The notes under the pieces were generated by a model, which saw nothing but the letters and a program-made list of their open reading frames with translations, searched no databases and was not told the DNA's origin. A stretch of 64,000 nucleotides of DNA from Phalacrocorax aristotelis (lineage: Eukaryota > Chordata > Aves > Suliformes > Phalacrocoracidae): assembly GCF_949628215.1 (NCBI RefSeq), contig NW_027441236.1, positions 310,001-374,000 of the forward strand, given 5' to 3'. A program made the translations under genes and the position numbers. Below, in pieces: positions 31,849 through 44,200 of this stretch (within the stretch, counting starts at the first letter, position 1; every line of letters starts with the position of its first letter).

Positions 31849-34821
31849 GGTGAGCGGTGACGGGTGGGCTGAAGCGTAGCGATTCGTCCTGAGGGGTCGT
31901 GTTGCAGGTGGTTGCGAGCAACGTGCGTTTGGCTCTTGCAGGTGGCGGGCGAGCCTCAAGACGGCAACCGGATCTGATGGAGGCCGGGCAGGTGAGCTGT
32001 CGAGGAAAAGGTGCGTGTCTGAGATGTCTGAGATGGGGGGTGGGGGGGTGGTGTTTGTGCGGGTATCCTGAGACTCCCGCAGCACCCGAGCGGGTCCTTT
32101 TTTGCTTGGGTTCTTGCAGGTGCCGCACGCAGGCTTCGGAGGGGAGACGCCGCGTGCCGACGAGAGGTCCGAGAGGTGAGGGGCTTGAAGGCCAGGCGGC
32201 TGCTTGAGAGCAAGGTGTCGTACGGCCACTCAGTTGAAGCGTTTGTCTCTGGTTTTGCAGGTTGTGCGCCGGCTGCCTTTGGGCCTGGATGCGCGTTTGA
32301 GGTGAGCTGGGTCGCAGAGGGGAGGGGCGCGGGGCTGGTGTGGTTCGTTCTTCCTTTTTTGGCGGAGCGACGGTAACTTTGTGTGCCCTGTGGTATCTCT
32401 AGGGGCCGCAGGGGATGGCGTTCGTCCTCGTCCGGAACGGGCACGGAGCAGCCGGGCGCGCGTGAGGTGGGGGGCGTTGCGGGGGTGGGTCCTTGTGGAG
32501 TGATGGGATGCCGGCTGACAGGGCTGCTGTGTGTGTATTGTTGTTGTTTTTGTTTAGGTGATGAAAAGGCACCTGGCCCGTGGAGGACCGATGCAGTGGG
32601 CTGACCGTGCGCTTGTTCTTCTGAAGGATGGGTGGACTGAGACTCTCGGCCCCTTGAAAGCTAAGTTGAGGCAACGGTGCTGGGGAAGGGGTTGGGGGAG
32701 GCAGGGGTTTTAAGGATGGTGCAGCGGAGCGGGCTGTCCGGGAAGCGGTCCCCTTTGAGAGCAGGGAAAAGGAGTGGGTTCCTCTTCAATGTGACGGGAA
32801 CGTGTGCCGGGCAGGGCGGTTCCAGGCTGTGTGCGTTATTGTGCAGTGTGTGTGTTTCGTGTTGGGTGTCTCCGACCTTCCTCGGGTCTCGGTTGCTGTC
32901 TTTGTTCTTTAGGAGCCAGGCAGGTGCCTCGGCAGCGTTAGTAGGGCCCGGCGAGGCCCTAGTCGTGGGCTCGGCGCCCGTCGGGCGCTTCTCTTTTGGC
33001 GTCGCAAGCTTCGGGCGTGGATCGTTTTGGCGTCTCGGACGGTCGTCTTGGGCGGCGTCGTTCCCGGCTGCGTGAGCAGCGCCGCTCTGTCGCTGTGAGT
33101 TTTTTGGGACTGGCGTTTCTTCCTTGCATCCTTAGGCGGTTAGGTCTTGAAGCTGGGCTGCTTGCACGTCCGTCGTCTCGGTTGTGAGAGGAAGCTCTTG
33201 TCACGGGCCGCGAAGCTGTCGGCGTGCTCTGGCGTTGCCGTAGGGCCTGCCGACGTCACCGTCGGGGTCCCGCAGGCGGTCTTGCCGGACGGGGGGTTTC
33301 CGTCTGGGTGTCGTCGTTCTCTCCGAGAGCTGCCTCTCATCCTTCGGGGCGCGTGGCCTGTAGCGTTCTGTGTAGCGTTGTTCTGTGTTTGTCTTGGAGC
33401 CGCCCTGCCCGGGGATGTAGAGTCAGGGCAAGGCGGGTGGTGCTGGCATCTCGGGATGCGCCCAGGCTGTGGCGGGGGTGGGGGGGAAGGAATTTTGCAG
33501 CCGTCTTGGATCGACTGGCTGTTGTCGGTGGGTGAGGGAAGTAATTCCTGTTGGGTTTTGTGGGCCCCCAGGGAACAACCGTAGGTGTCTGGGGGAGGGA
33601 GCTAGAGCCTTAGCTGAGCGGGTAGCGTGTCAAGGGTGTTCTGGCTTGTCTGTGTGCTGGGCTTACTGTTTGATGTATTGTGCTGATGTTTAAGAGCCGC
33701 CCTAGTTGGGCTCTCGAGGGGTGTTCCTACGTGCGATCGAGACCTGCGTCGTGGTTCAGCTGTCGCTGTGCATGCAGGTGACGTGTTTGGCATCGGTTTG
33801 GCAGGTGCCGAGGGAGGAGTCGTGCAGGGTGATGGAGGACGGCGCTGTAAGCAGGTGAGTTGGTGTGCGGTGTATCTGGAGGGAAGATGTGGCTGTTGGC
33901 TCTATGAGCCCGTTGTGGTAATTTTTCTTTGTGGACGCATGCGAGGAGCCGAGCGGGATCTGGGCACCGGAGGGGTGCCCAGGCACAGGGTGAGCGGTGA
34001 CGGGTGGGCTGAAGCGTAGCGATTCGTCCTGAGGGGTCGCGTTGCAGGTGGTTGCGAGCAATGTGCGTTTGGCTCTTGCAGGTGGCGGGCGAGCCTCAAG
34101 ACGGCAACCGGATCTGATGGAGGCCGGGCAGGTGAGCTGTCGAGGAAAAGGTGCGTGTCTGAGATGGGGGGTGGGGGGGTGTTTGTGCGGGTATCCTGAG
34201 ACTCCCGCAGCACCCGAGCGGGTCCTTTTTTGCTTGGGTTCTTGCAGGTGCCGCACGCAGGCTTCGGAGGGGAGACGCCGCGTGCCGACGAGAGGTCCGA
34301 GAGGTGAGGGGCTTGAAGGCCAGGCGGCTGTTTGAGAGCAAGGTGTCGTACGGCCACTCAGTTGAAGCGTTTGTCTCTGGTTTTGCAGGTTGTGCGCCGG
34401 CTGCCTTTGGGCCTGGATGCGCGTTTGAGGTGAGCTGGGTCGCAGAGGGGAGGGGCGCGGGGCTGGTGTGGTTCGTTCTTCCTTTTTTGGCGGAGCGACG
34501 GTAACTTTGTGTGCCCTGTGGTATCTCTAGGGGCCGCAGGGGATGGCGTTCGTCCTCGTCCGGAACGGGCACGGAGCAGCCGGGTGAGCGGAGCAGCCGG
34601 GCGCGCGTGAGGTGGGGGGCGTTGCCGGGGTGGGTCCTTGTGGAGTGATGGGATGCCGGCTGACAGGGCTGCTGTGTGTGTATTGTTGTTGTTTTTGTTT
34701 AGGTGATGAAAAGGCACCTGGCCCGTGGAGGACCGATGCAGTGGGCTGACCGTGCGCTTGTTCTTCTGAAGGATGGGTGGACTGAGACTCTCGGCCCCTT
34801 GAAAGCTAAGTTGAGGCAACG
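31849..34821 (+). repeat. First array segment: edge piece plus unit 1
   Basis: 31,849-32,676 is the first partial unit. It starts at GGTGAGCGGTGACGGG, equivalent to 36,134 in a complete unit. Unlike all later units it lacks a 17-bp duplication (TGAGCGGAGCAGCCGGG) after CACGGAGCAGCCGGG near 32,455, and its G-run is broken (GGGGGGGTGGTG). Unit 1 (32,677-34,821) carries the GCTGCTTGC variant. Edge units differing from the interior is usual where unequal exchange homogenises the middle. Confidence 0.85.
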
Positions 34822-35057
34822 GTGCTGGGGAAGGGGTTGGGGGAGGCAGGGGTTTTAAGGATGGTGCAGCGGAGCGGGCTGTCCGGGAAGCGGTCCCCTT
34901 TGAGAGCAGGGAAAAGGAGCGGGTTCCTCTTCAATGTGACGGGAACGTGTGCCGGGCAGGGCGGTTCCAGGCTGTGTGCGTTATTGTGCAGTGTGTGTGT
35001 TTCGTGTTGGGTGTCTCCGACCTTCCTCGGGTCTCGGTTGCTGTCTTTGTTCTTTAG

Positions 35058-36848
35058 GAGCCAGGCAGGTGCCTCGGCAGCGTTAGTAGGGCCCGGCGAG
35101 GCCCTAGTCGTGGGCTCGGCGCCCGTCGGGCGCTTCTCTTTTGGCGTCGCAAGCTTCGGGCGTGGATCGTTTTGGCGTCTCGGACGGTCGTCTTGGGCGG
35201 CGTCGTTCCCGGCTGCGTGAGCAGCGCCGCTCTGTCGCTGTGAGTTTTTTGGGACTGGCGTTTCTTCCTTGCATCCTTAGGCGGTTAGGTCTTGAAGCTG
35301 GGCTGGTTGCACGTCCGTCGTCCCGGTTGTGAGAGGAAGCTCTTGTCACGGGCCGCGAAGCTGTCGGCGTGCTCTGGCGTTGCCGTAGGGCCTGCCGACG
35401 TCACCGTCGGGGTCCCGCAGGCGGTCTTGCCGGACGGGGGGTTTCCGTCTGGGTGTCGTCGTTCTCTCCGAGAGCTGCCTCTCATCCTTCGGGGCGCGTG
35501 GCCTGTAGCGTTCTGTGTAGCGTTGTTCTGTGTTTGTCTTGGAGCCGCCCTGCCCGGGGATGTAGAGTCAGGGCAAGGCGGGTGGTGCTGGCATCTCGGG
35601 ATGCGCCCAGGCTGTGGCGGGGGTGGGGGGGAAGGAATTTTGCAGCCGTCTTGGATCGACTGGCTGTTGTCGGTGGGTGAGGGAAGTAATTCCTGTTGGG
35701 TTTTGTGGGCCCCCAGGGAACAACCGTAGGTGTCTGGGGGAGGGAGCTAGAGCCTTAGCTGAGCGGGTAGCGTGTCAAGGGTGTTCTGGCTTGTCTGTGT
35801 GCTGGGCTTACTGTTTGATGTATTGTGCTGATGTTTAAGAGCCGCCCTAGTTGGGCTCTCGAGGGGTGTTCCTACGTGCGATCGAGACCTGCGTCGTGGT
35901 TCAGCTGTCGCTGTGCATGCAGGTGACGTGTTTGGCATCGGTTTGGCAGGTGCCGAGGGAGGAGTCGTGCAGGGTGATGGAGGACGGCGCTGTAAGCAGG
36001 TGAGTTGGTGTGCGGTGTATCTGGAGGGAAGATGTGGCTGTTGGCTCTATGAGCCCGTTGTGGTAATTTTTCTTTGTGGACGCATGCGAGGAGCCGAGCG
36101 GGATCTGGGCACCGGAGGGGTGCCCAGGCACAGGGTGAGCGGTGACGGGTGGGCTGAAGCGTAGCGATTCGTCCTGAGGGGTCGCGTTGCAGGTGGTTGC
36201 GAGCAATGTGCGTTTGGCTCTTGCAGGTGGCGGGCGAGCCTCAAGACGGCAACCGGATCTGATGGAGGCCGGGCAGGTGAGCTGTCGAGGAAAAGGTGCG
36301 TGTCTGAGATGGGGGGTGGGGGGGTGTTTGTGCGGGTATCCTGAGACTCCCGCAGCACCCGAGCGGGTCCTTTTTTGCTTGGGTTCTTGCAGGTGCCGCA
36401 CGCAGGCTTCGGAGGGGAGACGCCGCGTGCCGACGAGAGGTCCGAGAGGTGAGGGGCTTGAAGGCCAGGCGGCTGTTTGAGAGCAAGGTGTCGTACGGCC
36501 ACTCAGTTGAAGCGTTTGTCTCTGGTTTTGCAGGTTGTGCGCCGGCTGCCTTTGGGCCTGGATGCGCGTTTGAGGTGAGCTGGGTCGCAGAGGGGAGGGG
36601 CGCGGGGCTGGTGTGGTTCGTTCTTCCTTTTTTGGCGGAGCGACGGTAACTTTGTGTGCCCTGTGGTATCTCTAGGGGCCGCAGGGGATGGCGTTCGTCC
36701 TCGTCCGGAACGGGCACGGAGCAGCCGGGTGAGCGGAGCAGCCGGGCGCGCGTGAGGTGGGGGGCGTTGCCGGGGTGGGTCCTTGTGGAGTGATGGGATG
36801 CCGGCTGACAGGGCTGCTGTGTGTGTATTGTTGTTGTTTTTGTTTAGG
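35058..36848 (+). other. Exon-like cassette of the array unit (unit 2 as example)
   Basis: Segments bounded by acceptor- and donor-like sites on the + strand are: 35,058-35,239 (182 nt; TTGTTCTTTAG before, GTGAGT after), A 35,950-35,999 (50 nt; GTTTGGCAG, GTGAGT), B 36,227-36,276 (50 nt; GCTCTTGCAG, GTGAGC), C 36,393-36,448 (56 nt; GGTTCTTGCAG, GTGAGG), D 36,534-36,574 (41 nt; TGGTTTTGCAG, GTGAGC), E 36,676-36,728 (53 nt; GGTATCTCTAG, GTGAGC) and F from 36,848 (TTTTTGTTTAG; no clear donor). Gaps between A-F are 85-227 bp. Every unit repeats this. Splicing is inferred. All bounded segments listed are 2 mod 3 in length, so they are not frame-neutral if coding. Confidence 0.6.
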
Positions 36849-38464
36849 TGATGAAAAGGCACCTGGCCCGTGGAGGACCGATGCAGTGGGCTGACCGTGC
36901 GCTTGTTCTTCTGAAGGATGGGTGGACTGAGACTCTCGGCCCCTTGAAAGCTAAGTTGAGGCAACGGTGCTGGGGAAGGGGTTGGGGGAGGCAGGGGTTT
37001 TAAGGATGGTGCAGCGGAGCGGGCTGTCCGGGAAGCGGTCCCCTTTGAGAGCAGGGAAAAGGAGCGGGTTCCTCTTCAATGTGACGGGAACGTGTGCCGG
37101 GCAGGGCGGTTCCAGGCTGTGTGCGTTATTGTGCAGTGTGTGTGTTTCGTGTTGGGTGTCTCCGACCTTCCTCGGGTCTCGGTTGCTGTCTTTGTTCTTT
37201 AGGAGCCAGGCAGGTGCCTCGGCAGCGTTAGTAGGGCCCGGCGAGGCCCTAGTCGTGGGCTCGGCGCCCGTCGGGCGCTTCTCTTTTGGCGTCGCAAGCT
37301 TCGGGCGTGGATCGTTTTGGCGTCTCGGACGGTCGTCTTGGGCGGCGTCGTTCCCGGCTGCGTGAGCAGCGCCGCTCTGTCGCTGTGAGTTTTTTGGGAC
37401 TGGCGTTTCTTCCTTGCATCCTTAGGCGGTTAGGTCTTGAAGCTGGGCTGGTTGCACGTCCGTCGTCCCGGTTGTGAGAGGAAGCTCTTGTCACGGGCCG
37501 CGAAGCTGTCGGCGTGCTCTGGCGTTGCCGTAGGGCCTGCCGACGTCACCGTCGGGGTCCCGCAGGCGGTCTTGCCGGACGGGGGGTTTCCGTCTGGGTG
37601 TCGTCGTTCTCTCCGAGAGCTGCCTCTCATCCTTCGGGGCGCGTGGCCTGTAGCGTTCTGTGTAGCGTTGTTCTGTGTTTGTCTTGGAGCCGCCCTGCCC
37701 GGGGATGTAGAGTCAGGGCAAGGCGGGTGGTGCTGGCATCTCGGGATGCGCCCAGGCTGTGGCGGGGGTGGGGGGGAAGGAATTTTGCAGCCGTCTTGGA
37801 TCGACTGGCTGTTGTCGGTGGGTGAGGGAAGTAATTCCTGTTGGGTTTTGTGGGCCCCCAGGGAACAACCGTAGGTGTCTGGGGGAGGGAGCTAGAGCCT
37901 TAGCTGAGCGGGTAGCGTGTCAAGGGTGTTCTGGCTTGTCTGTGTGCTGGGCTTACTGTTTGATGTATTGTGCTGATGTTTAAGAGCCGCCCTAGTTGGG
38001 CTCTCGAGGGGTGTTCCTACGTGCGATCGAGACCTGCGTCGTGGTTCAGCTGTCGCTGTGCATGCAGGTGACGTGTTTGGCATCGGTTTGGCAGGTGCCG
38101 AGGGAGGAGTCGTGCAGGGTGATGGAGGACGGCGCTGTAAGCAGGTGAGTTGGTGTGCGGTGTATCTGGAGGGAAGATGTGGCTGTTGGCTCTATGAGCC
38201 CGTTGTGGTAATTTTTCTTTGTGGACGCATGCGAGGAGCCGAGCGGGATCTGGGCACCGGAGGGGTGCCCAGGCACAGGGTGAGCGGTGACGGGTGGGCT
38301 GAAGCGTAGCGATTCGTCCTGAGGGGTCGCGTTGCAGGTGGTTGCGAGCAACGTGCGTTTGGCTCTTGCAGGTGGCGGGCGAGCCTCAAGACGGCAAGCG
38401 GATCTGATGGAGGCCGGGCAGGTGAGCTGTCGAGGAAAAGGTGCGTGTCTGAGATGTCTGAGAT

Positions 38465-38482
38465 GGGGGGTGGGGGGGGGGG
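38465..38482 (+). repeat. Variable G-run in the array unit (example)
   Basis: Each unit has GGGGGGT followed by a second G-run. The second run is 7 in short units, 9 in several later units (followed by TGTGTTTG), 10 near 40,631 and 11 here, near 44,932 and near 47,091. The final unit has GGGGGGGCGG near 62,203. With nearby GGG and GGGT groups the + strand could form a G-quadruplex in DNA or RNA. Length could also be affected by assembly error in homopolymers. Confidence 0.7.
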
Positions 38483-41282
38483 TGTTTGTGCGGGTATCCT
38501 GAGACTCCCGCAGCACCCGAGCGGGTCCTTTTTTGCTTGGGTTCTTGCAGGTGCCGCACGCAGGCTTCGGAGGGGAGACGCCGCGTGCCGACGAGAGGTC
38601 CGAGAGGTGAGGGGCTTGAAGGCCAGGCGGCTGTTTGAGAGCAAGGTGTCGTACGGCCACTCAGTTGAAGCGTTTGTCTCTGGTTTTGCAGGTTGTGCGC
38701 CGGCTGCCTTTGGGCCTGGATGCGCGTTTGAGGTGAGCTGGGTCGCAGAGGGGAGGGGCGCGGGGCTGGTGTGGTTCGTTCTTCCTTTTTTGGCGGAGCG
38801 ACGGTAACTTTGTGTGCCCTGTGGTATCTCTAGGGGCCGCAGGGGATGGCGTTCGTCCTCGTCCGGAACGGGCACGGAGCAGCCGGGTGAGCGGAGCAGC
38901 CGGGCGCGCGTGAGGTGGGGGGCGTTGCGGGGGTGGGTCCTTGTGGAGTGATGGGATGCCGGCTGACAGGGCTGCTGTGTGTGTATTGTTGTTGTTTTTG
39001 TTTAGGTGATGAAAAGGCACCTGGCCCGTGGAGGACCGATGCAGTGGGCTGACCGTGCGCTTGTTCTTCTGAAGGATGGGTGGACTGAGACTCTCGGCCC
39101 CTTGAAAGCTAAGTTGAGGCAACGGTGCTGGGGAAGGGGTTGGGGGAGGCAGGGGTTTTAAGGATGGTGCAGCGGAGCGGGCTGTCCGGGAAGCGGTCCC
39201 CTTTGAGAGCAGGGAAAAGGAGCGGGTTCCTCTTCAATGTGACGGGAACGTGTGCCGGGCAGGGCGGTTCCAGGCTGTGTGCGTTATTGTGCAGTGTGTG
39301 TGTTTCGTGTTGGGTGTCTCCGACCTTCCTCGGGTCTCGGTTGCTGTCTTTGTTCTTTAGGAGCCAGGCAGGTGCCTCGGCAGCGTTAGTAGGGCCCGGC
39401 GAGGCCCTAGTCGTGGGCTCGGCGCCCGTCGGGCGCTTCTCTTTTGGCGTCGCAAGCTTCGGGCGTGGATCGTTTTGGCGTCTCGGACGGTTGTCTTGGG
39501 CGGCGTCGTTCCCGGCTGCGTGAGCAGCGCCGCTCTGTCGCTGTGAGTTTTTTGGGACTGGCGTTTCTTCCTTGCATCCTTAGGCGGTTAGGTCTTGAAG
39601 CTGGGCTGCTTGCACGTCCGTCGTCTCGGTTGTGAGAGGAAGCTCTTGTCACGGGCCGCGAAGCTGTCGGCGTGCTCTGGCGTTGCCGTAGGGCCTGCCG
39701 ACGTCACCGTCGGGGTCCCGCAGGCGGTCTTGCCGGACGGGGGGTTTCCGTCTGGGTGTCGTCGTTCTCTCCGAGAGCTGCCTCTCATCCTTCGGGGCGC
39801 GTGGCCTGTAGCGTTCTGTGTAGCGTTGTTCTGTGTTTGTCTTGGAGCCGCCCTGCCCGGGGATGTAGAGTCAGGGCAAGGCGGGTGGTGCTGGCATCTC
39901 GGGATGCGCCCAGGCTGTGGCGGGGGTGGGGGGGAAGGAATTTTGCAGCCGTCTTGGATCGACTGGCTGTTGTCGGTGGGTGAGGGAAGTAATTCCTGTT
40001 GGGTTTTGTGGGCCCCCAGGGAACAACCGTAGGTGTCTGGGGGAGGGAGCTAGAGCCTTAGCTGAGCGGGTAGCGTGTCAAGGGTGTTCTGGCTTGTCTG
40101 TGTGCTGGGCTTACTGTTTGATGTATTGTGCTGATGTTTAAGAGCCGCCCTAGTTGGGCTCTCGAGGGGTGTTCCTACGTGCGATCGAGACCTGCGTCGT
40201 GGTTCAGCTGTCGCTGTGCATGCAGGTGACGTGTTTGGCATCGGTTTGGCAGGTGCCGAGGGAGGAGTCGTGCAGGGTGATGGAGGACGGCGCTGTAAGC
40301 AGGTGAGTTGGTGTGCGGTGTATCTGGAGGGAAGATGTGGCTGTTGGCTCTATGAGCCCGTTGTGGTAATTTTTCTTTGTGGACGCATGCGAGGAGCCGA
40401 GCGGGATCTGGGCACCGGAGGGGTGCCCAGGCACAGGGTGAGCGGTGACGGGTGGGCTGAAGCGTAGCGATTCGTCCTGAGGGGTCGCGTTGCAGGTGGT
40501 TGCGAGCAACGTGCGTTTGGCTCTTGCAGGTGGCGGGCGAGCCTCAAGACGGCAAGCGGATCTGATGGAGGCCGGGCAGGTGAGCTGTCGAGGAAAAGGT
40601 GCGTGTCTGAGATGTCTGAGATGGGGGGTGGGGGGGGGGATGTTTGTGCGGGTATCCTGAGACTCCCGCAGCACCCGAGCGGGTCCTTTTTTGCTTGGGT
40701 TCTTGCAGGTGCCGCACGCAGGCTTCGGAGGGGAGACGCCGCGTGCCGACGAGAGGTCCGAGAGGTGAGGGGCTTGAAGGCCAGGCGGCTGTTTGAGAGC
40801 AAGGTGTCGTACGGCCACTCAGTTGAAGCGTTTGTCTCTGGTTTTGCAGGTTGTGCGCCGGCTGCCTTTGGGCCTGGATGCGCGTTTGAGGTGAGCTGGG
40901 TCGCAGAGGGGAGGGGCGCGGGGCTGGTGTGGTTCGTTCTTCCTTTTTTGGCGGAGCGACGGTAACTTTGTGTGCCCTGTGGTATCTCTAGGGGCCGCAG
41001 GGGATGGCGTTCGTCCTCGTCCGGAACGGGCACGGAGCAGCCGGGTGAGCGGAGCAGCCGGGCGCGCGTGAGGTGGGGGGCGTTGCGGGGGTGGGTCCTT
41101 GTGGAGTGATGGGATGCCGGCTGACAGGGCTGCTGTGTGTGTATTGTTGTTGTTTTTGTTTAGGTGATGAAAAGGCACCTGGCCCGTGGAGGACCGATGC
41201 AGTGGGCTGACCGTGCGCTTGTTCTTCTGAAGGATGGGTGGACTGAGACTCTCGGCCCCTTGAAAGCTAAGTTGAGGCAACG

Positions 41283-44200
41283 GTGCTGGGGAAGGGGTTG
41301 GGGGAGGCAGGGGTTTTAAGGATGGTGCAGCGGAGCGGGCTGTCCGGGAAGCGGTCCCCTTTGAGAGCAGGGAAAAGGAGCGGGTTCCTCTTCAATGTGA
41401 CGGGAACGTGTGCCGGGCAGGGCGGTTCCAGGCTGTGTGCGTTATTGTGCAGTGTGTGTGTTTCGTGTTGGGTGTCTCCGACCTTCCTCGGGTCTCGGTT
41501 GCTGTCTTTGTTCTTTAGGAGCCAGGCAGGTGCCTCGGCAGCGTTAGTAGGGCCCGGCGAGGCCCTAGTCGTGGGCTCGGCGCCCGTCGGGCGCTTCTCT
41601 TTTGGCGTCGCAAGCTTCGGGCGTGGATCGTTTTGGCGTCTCGGACGGTCGTCTTGGGCGGCGTCGTTCCCGGCTGCGTGAGCAGCGCCGCTCTGTCGCT
41701 GTGAGTTTTTTGGGACTGGCGTTTCTTCCTTGCATCCTTAGGCGGTTAGGTCTTGAAGCTGGGCTGGTTGCACGTCCGTCGTCCCGGTTGTGAGAGGAAG
41801 CTCTTGTCACGGGCCGCGAAGCTGTCGGCGTGCTCTGGCGTTGCCGTAGGGCCTGCCGACGTCACCGTCGGGGTCCCGCAGGCGGTCTTGCCGGACGGGG
41901 GGTTTCCGTCTGGGTGTCGTCGTTCTCTCCGAGAGCTGCCTCTCATCCTTCGGGGCGCGTGGCCTGTAGCGTTCTGTGTAGCGTTGTTCTGTGTTTGTCT
42001 TGGAGCCGCCCTGCCCGGGGATGTAGAGTCAGGGCAAGGCGGGTGGTGCTGGCATCTAGGGATGCGCCCAGGCTGTGGCGTGGGTGGGGGGGAAGGAATT
42101 TTGCAGCCGTCTTGGATCGACTGGCTGTTGTCGGTGGGTGAGGGAAGTAATTCCTGTTGGGTTTTGTGGGCCCCCAGGGAACAACCGTAGGTGTCTGGGG
42201 GAGGGAGCTAGAGCCTTAGCTGAGCGGGTAGCGTGTCAAGGGTGTTCTGGCTTGTCTGTGTGCTGGGCTTACTGTTTGATGTATTGTGCTGATGTTTAAG
42301 AGCCGCCCTAGTTGGGCTCTCGAGGGGTGTTCCTACGTGCGATCGAGACCTGCGTCGTGGTTCAGCTGTCGCTGTGCATGCAGGTGACGTGTTTGGCATC
42401 GGTTTGGCAGGTGCCGAGGGAGGAGTCGTGCAGGGTGATGGAGGACGGCGCTGTAAGCAGGTGAGTTGGTGTGCGGTGTATCTGGAGGGAAGATGTGGCT
42501 GTTGGCTCTATGAGCCCGTTGTGGTAATTTTTCTTTGTGGACGCATGCGAGGAGCCGAGCGGGATCTGGGCACCGGAGGGGTGCCCAGGCACAGGGTGAG
42601 CGGTGACGGGTGGGCTGAAGCGTAGCGATTCGTCCTGAGGGGTCGCGTTGCAGGTGGTTGCGAGCAATGTGCGTTTGGCTCTTGCAGGTGGCGGGCGAGC
42701 CTCAAGACGGCAACCGGATCTGATGGAGGCCGGGCAGGTGAGCTGTCGAGGAAAAGGTGCGTGTCTGAGATGGGGGGTGGGGGGGTGTTTGTGCGGGTAT
42801 CCTGAGACTCCCGCAGCACCCGAGCGGGTCCTTTTTTGCTTGGGTTCTTGCAGGTGCCGCACGCAGGCTTCGGAGGGGAGACGCCGCGTGCCGACGAGAG
42901 GTCCGAGAGGTGAGGGGCTTGAAGGCCAGGCGGCTGTTTGAGAGCAAGGTGTCGTACGGCCACTCAGTTGAAGCGTTTGTCTCTGGTTTTGCAGGTTGTG
43001 CGCCGGCTGCCTTTGGGCCTGGATGCGCGTTTGAGGTGAGCTGGGTCGCAGAGGGGAGGGGCGCGGGGCTGGTGTGGTTCGTTCTTCCTTTTTTGGCGGA
43101 GCGACGGTAACTTTGTGTGCCCTGTGGTATCTCTAGGGGCCGCAGGGGATGGCGTTCGTCCTCGTCCGGAACGGGCACGGAGCAGCCGGGTGAGCGGAGC
43201 AGCCGGGCGCGCGTGAGGTGGGGGGCGTTGCCGGGGTGGGTCCTTGTGGAGTGATGGGATGCCGGCTGACAGGGCTGCTGTGTGTGTATTGTTGTTGTTT
43301 TTGTTTAGGTGATGAAAAGGCACCTGGCCCGTGGAGGACCGATGCAGTGGGCTGACCGTGCGCTTGTTCTTCTGAAGGATGGGTGGACTGAGACTCTCGG
43401 CCCCTTGAAAGCTAAGTTGAGGCAACGGTGCTGGGGAAGGGGTTGGGGGAGGCAGGGGTTTTAAGGATGGTGCAGCGGAGCGGGCTGTCCGGGAAGCGGT
43501 CCCCTTTGAGAGCAGGGAAAAGGAGCGGGTTCCTCTTCAATGTGACGGGAACGTGTGCCGGGCAGGGCGGTTCCAGGCTGTGTGCGTTATTGTGCAGTGT
43601 GTGTGTTTCGTGTTGGGTGTCTCCGACCTTCCTCGGGTCTCGGTTGCTGTCTTTGTTCTTTAGGAGCCAGGCAGGTGCCTCGGCAGCGTTAGTAGGGCCC
43701 GGCGAGGCCCTAGTCGTGGGCTCGGCGCCCGTCGGGCGCTTCTCTTTTGGCGTCGCAAGCTTCGGGCGTGGATCGTTTTGGCGTCTCGGACGGTCGTCTT
43801 GGGCGGCGTCGTTCCCGGCTGCGTGAGCAGCGCCGCTCTGTCGCTGTGAGTTTTTTGGGACTGGCGTTTCTTCCTTGCATCCTTAGGCGGTTAGGTCTTG
43901 AAGCTGGGCTGGTTGCACGTCCGTCGTCCCGGTTGTGAGAGGAAGCTCTTGTCACGGGCCGCGAAGCTGTCGGCGTGCTCTGGCGTTGCCGTAGGGCCTG
44001 CCGACGTCACCGTCGGGGTCCCGCAGGCGGTCTTGCCGGACGGGGGGTTTCCGTCTGGGTGTCGTCGTTCTCTCCGAGAGCTGCCTCTCATCCTTCGGGG
44101 CGCGTGGCCTGTAGCGTTCTGTGTAGCGTTGTTCTGTGTTTGTCTTGGAGCCGCCCTGCCCGGGGATGTAGAGTCAGGGCAAGGCGGGTGGTGCTGGCAT

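Larger units (their letters stand above)
34822..41282 (+). repeat. Trimeric higher-order repeat, copy 1 (6,461 bp)
   Basis: The three units are 2,145, 2,158 and 2,158 bp long. The first two carry GCTGGTTGC and the third GCTGCTTGC. The first lacks the extra TCTGAGATG and has a 7-G run; the other two have it with longer G-runs (11 and 10). The order of these markers is repeated exactly by 41,283-47,743. Confidence 0.8.

Noticed and set aside
35118..35140. Perfect short palindromes in the unit (for example GGCGCCCGTCGGGCGC and GGGCCCGGCGAGGCCC)
   Set aside because: They could form small hairpins but are expected at this GC content. No terminator, tRNA or snRNA structure could be built from them.
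34822..36966. Many repeated open frames per macrosatellite unit (about 60-276 codons, both strands)
   Set aside because: Frames overlap in several registers, are Arg/Pro/Ser- or Gly/Arg-rich, have no domains, and change length with the G-run or 9-bp indel. They look like by-products of GC-rich sequence.
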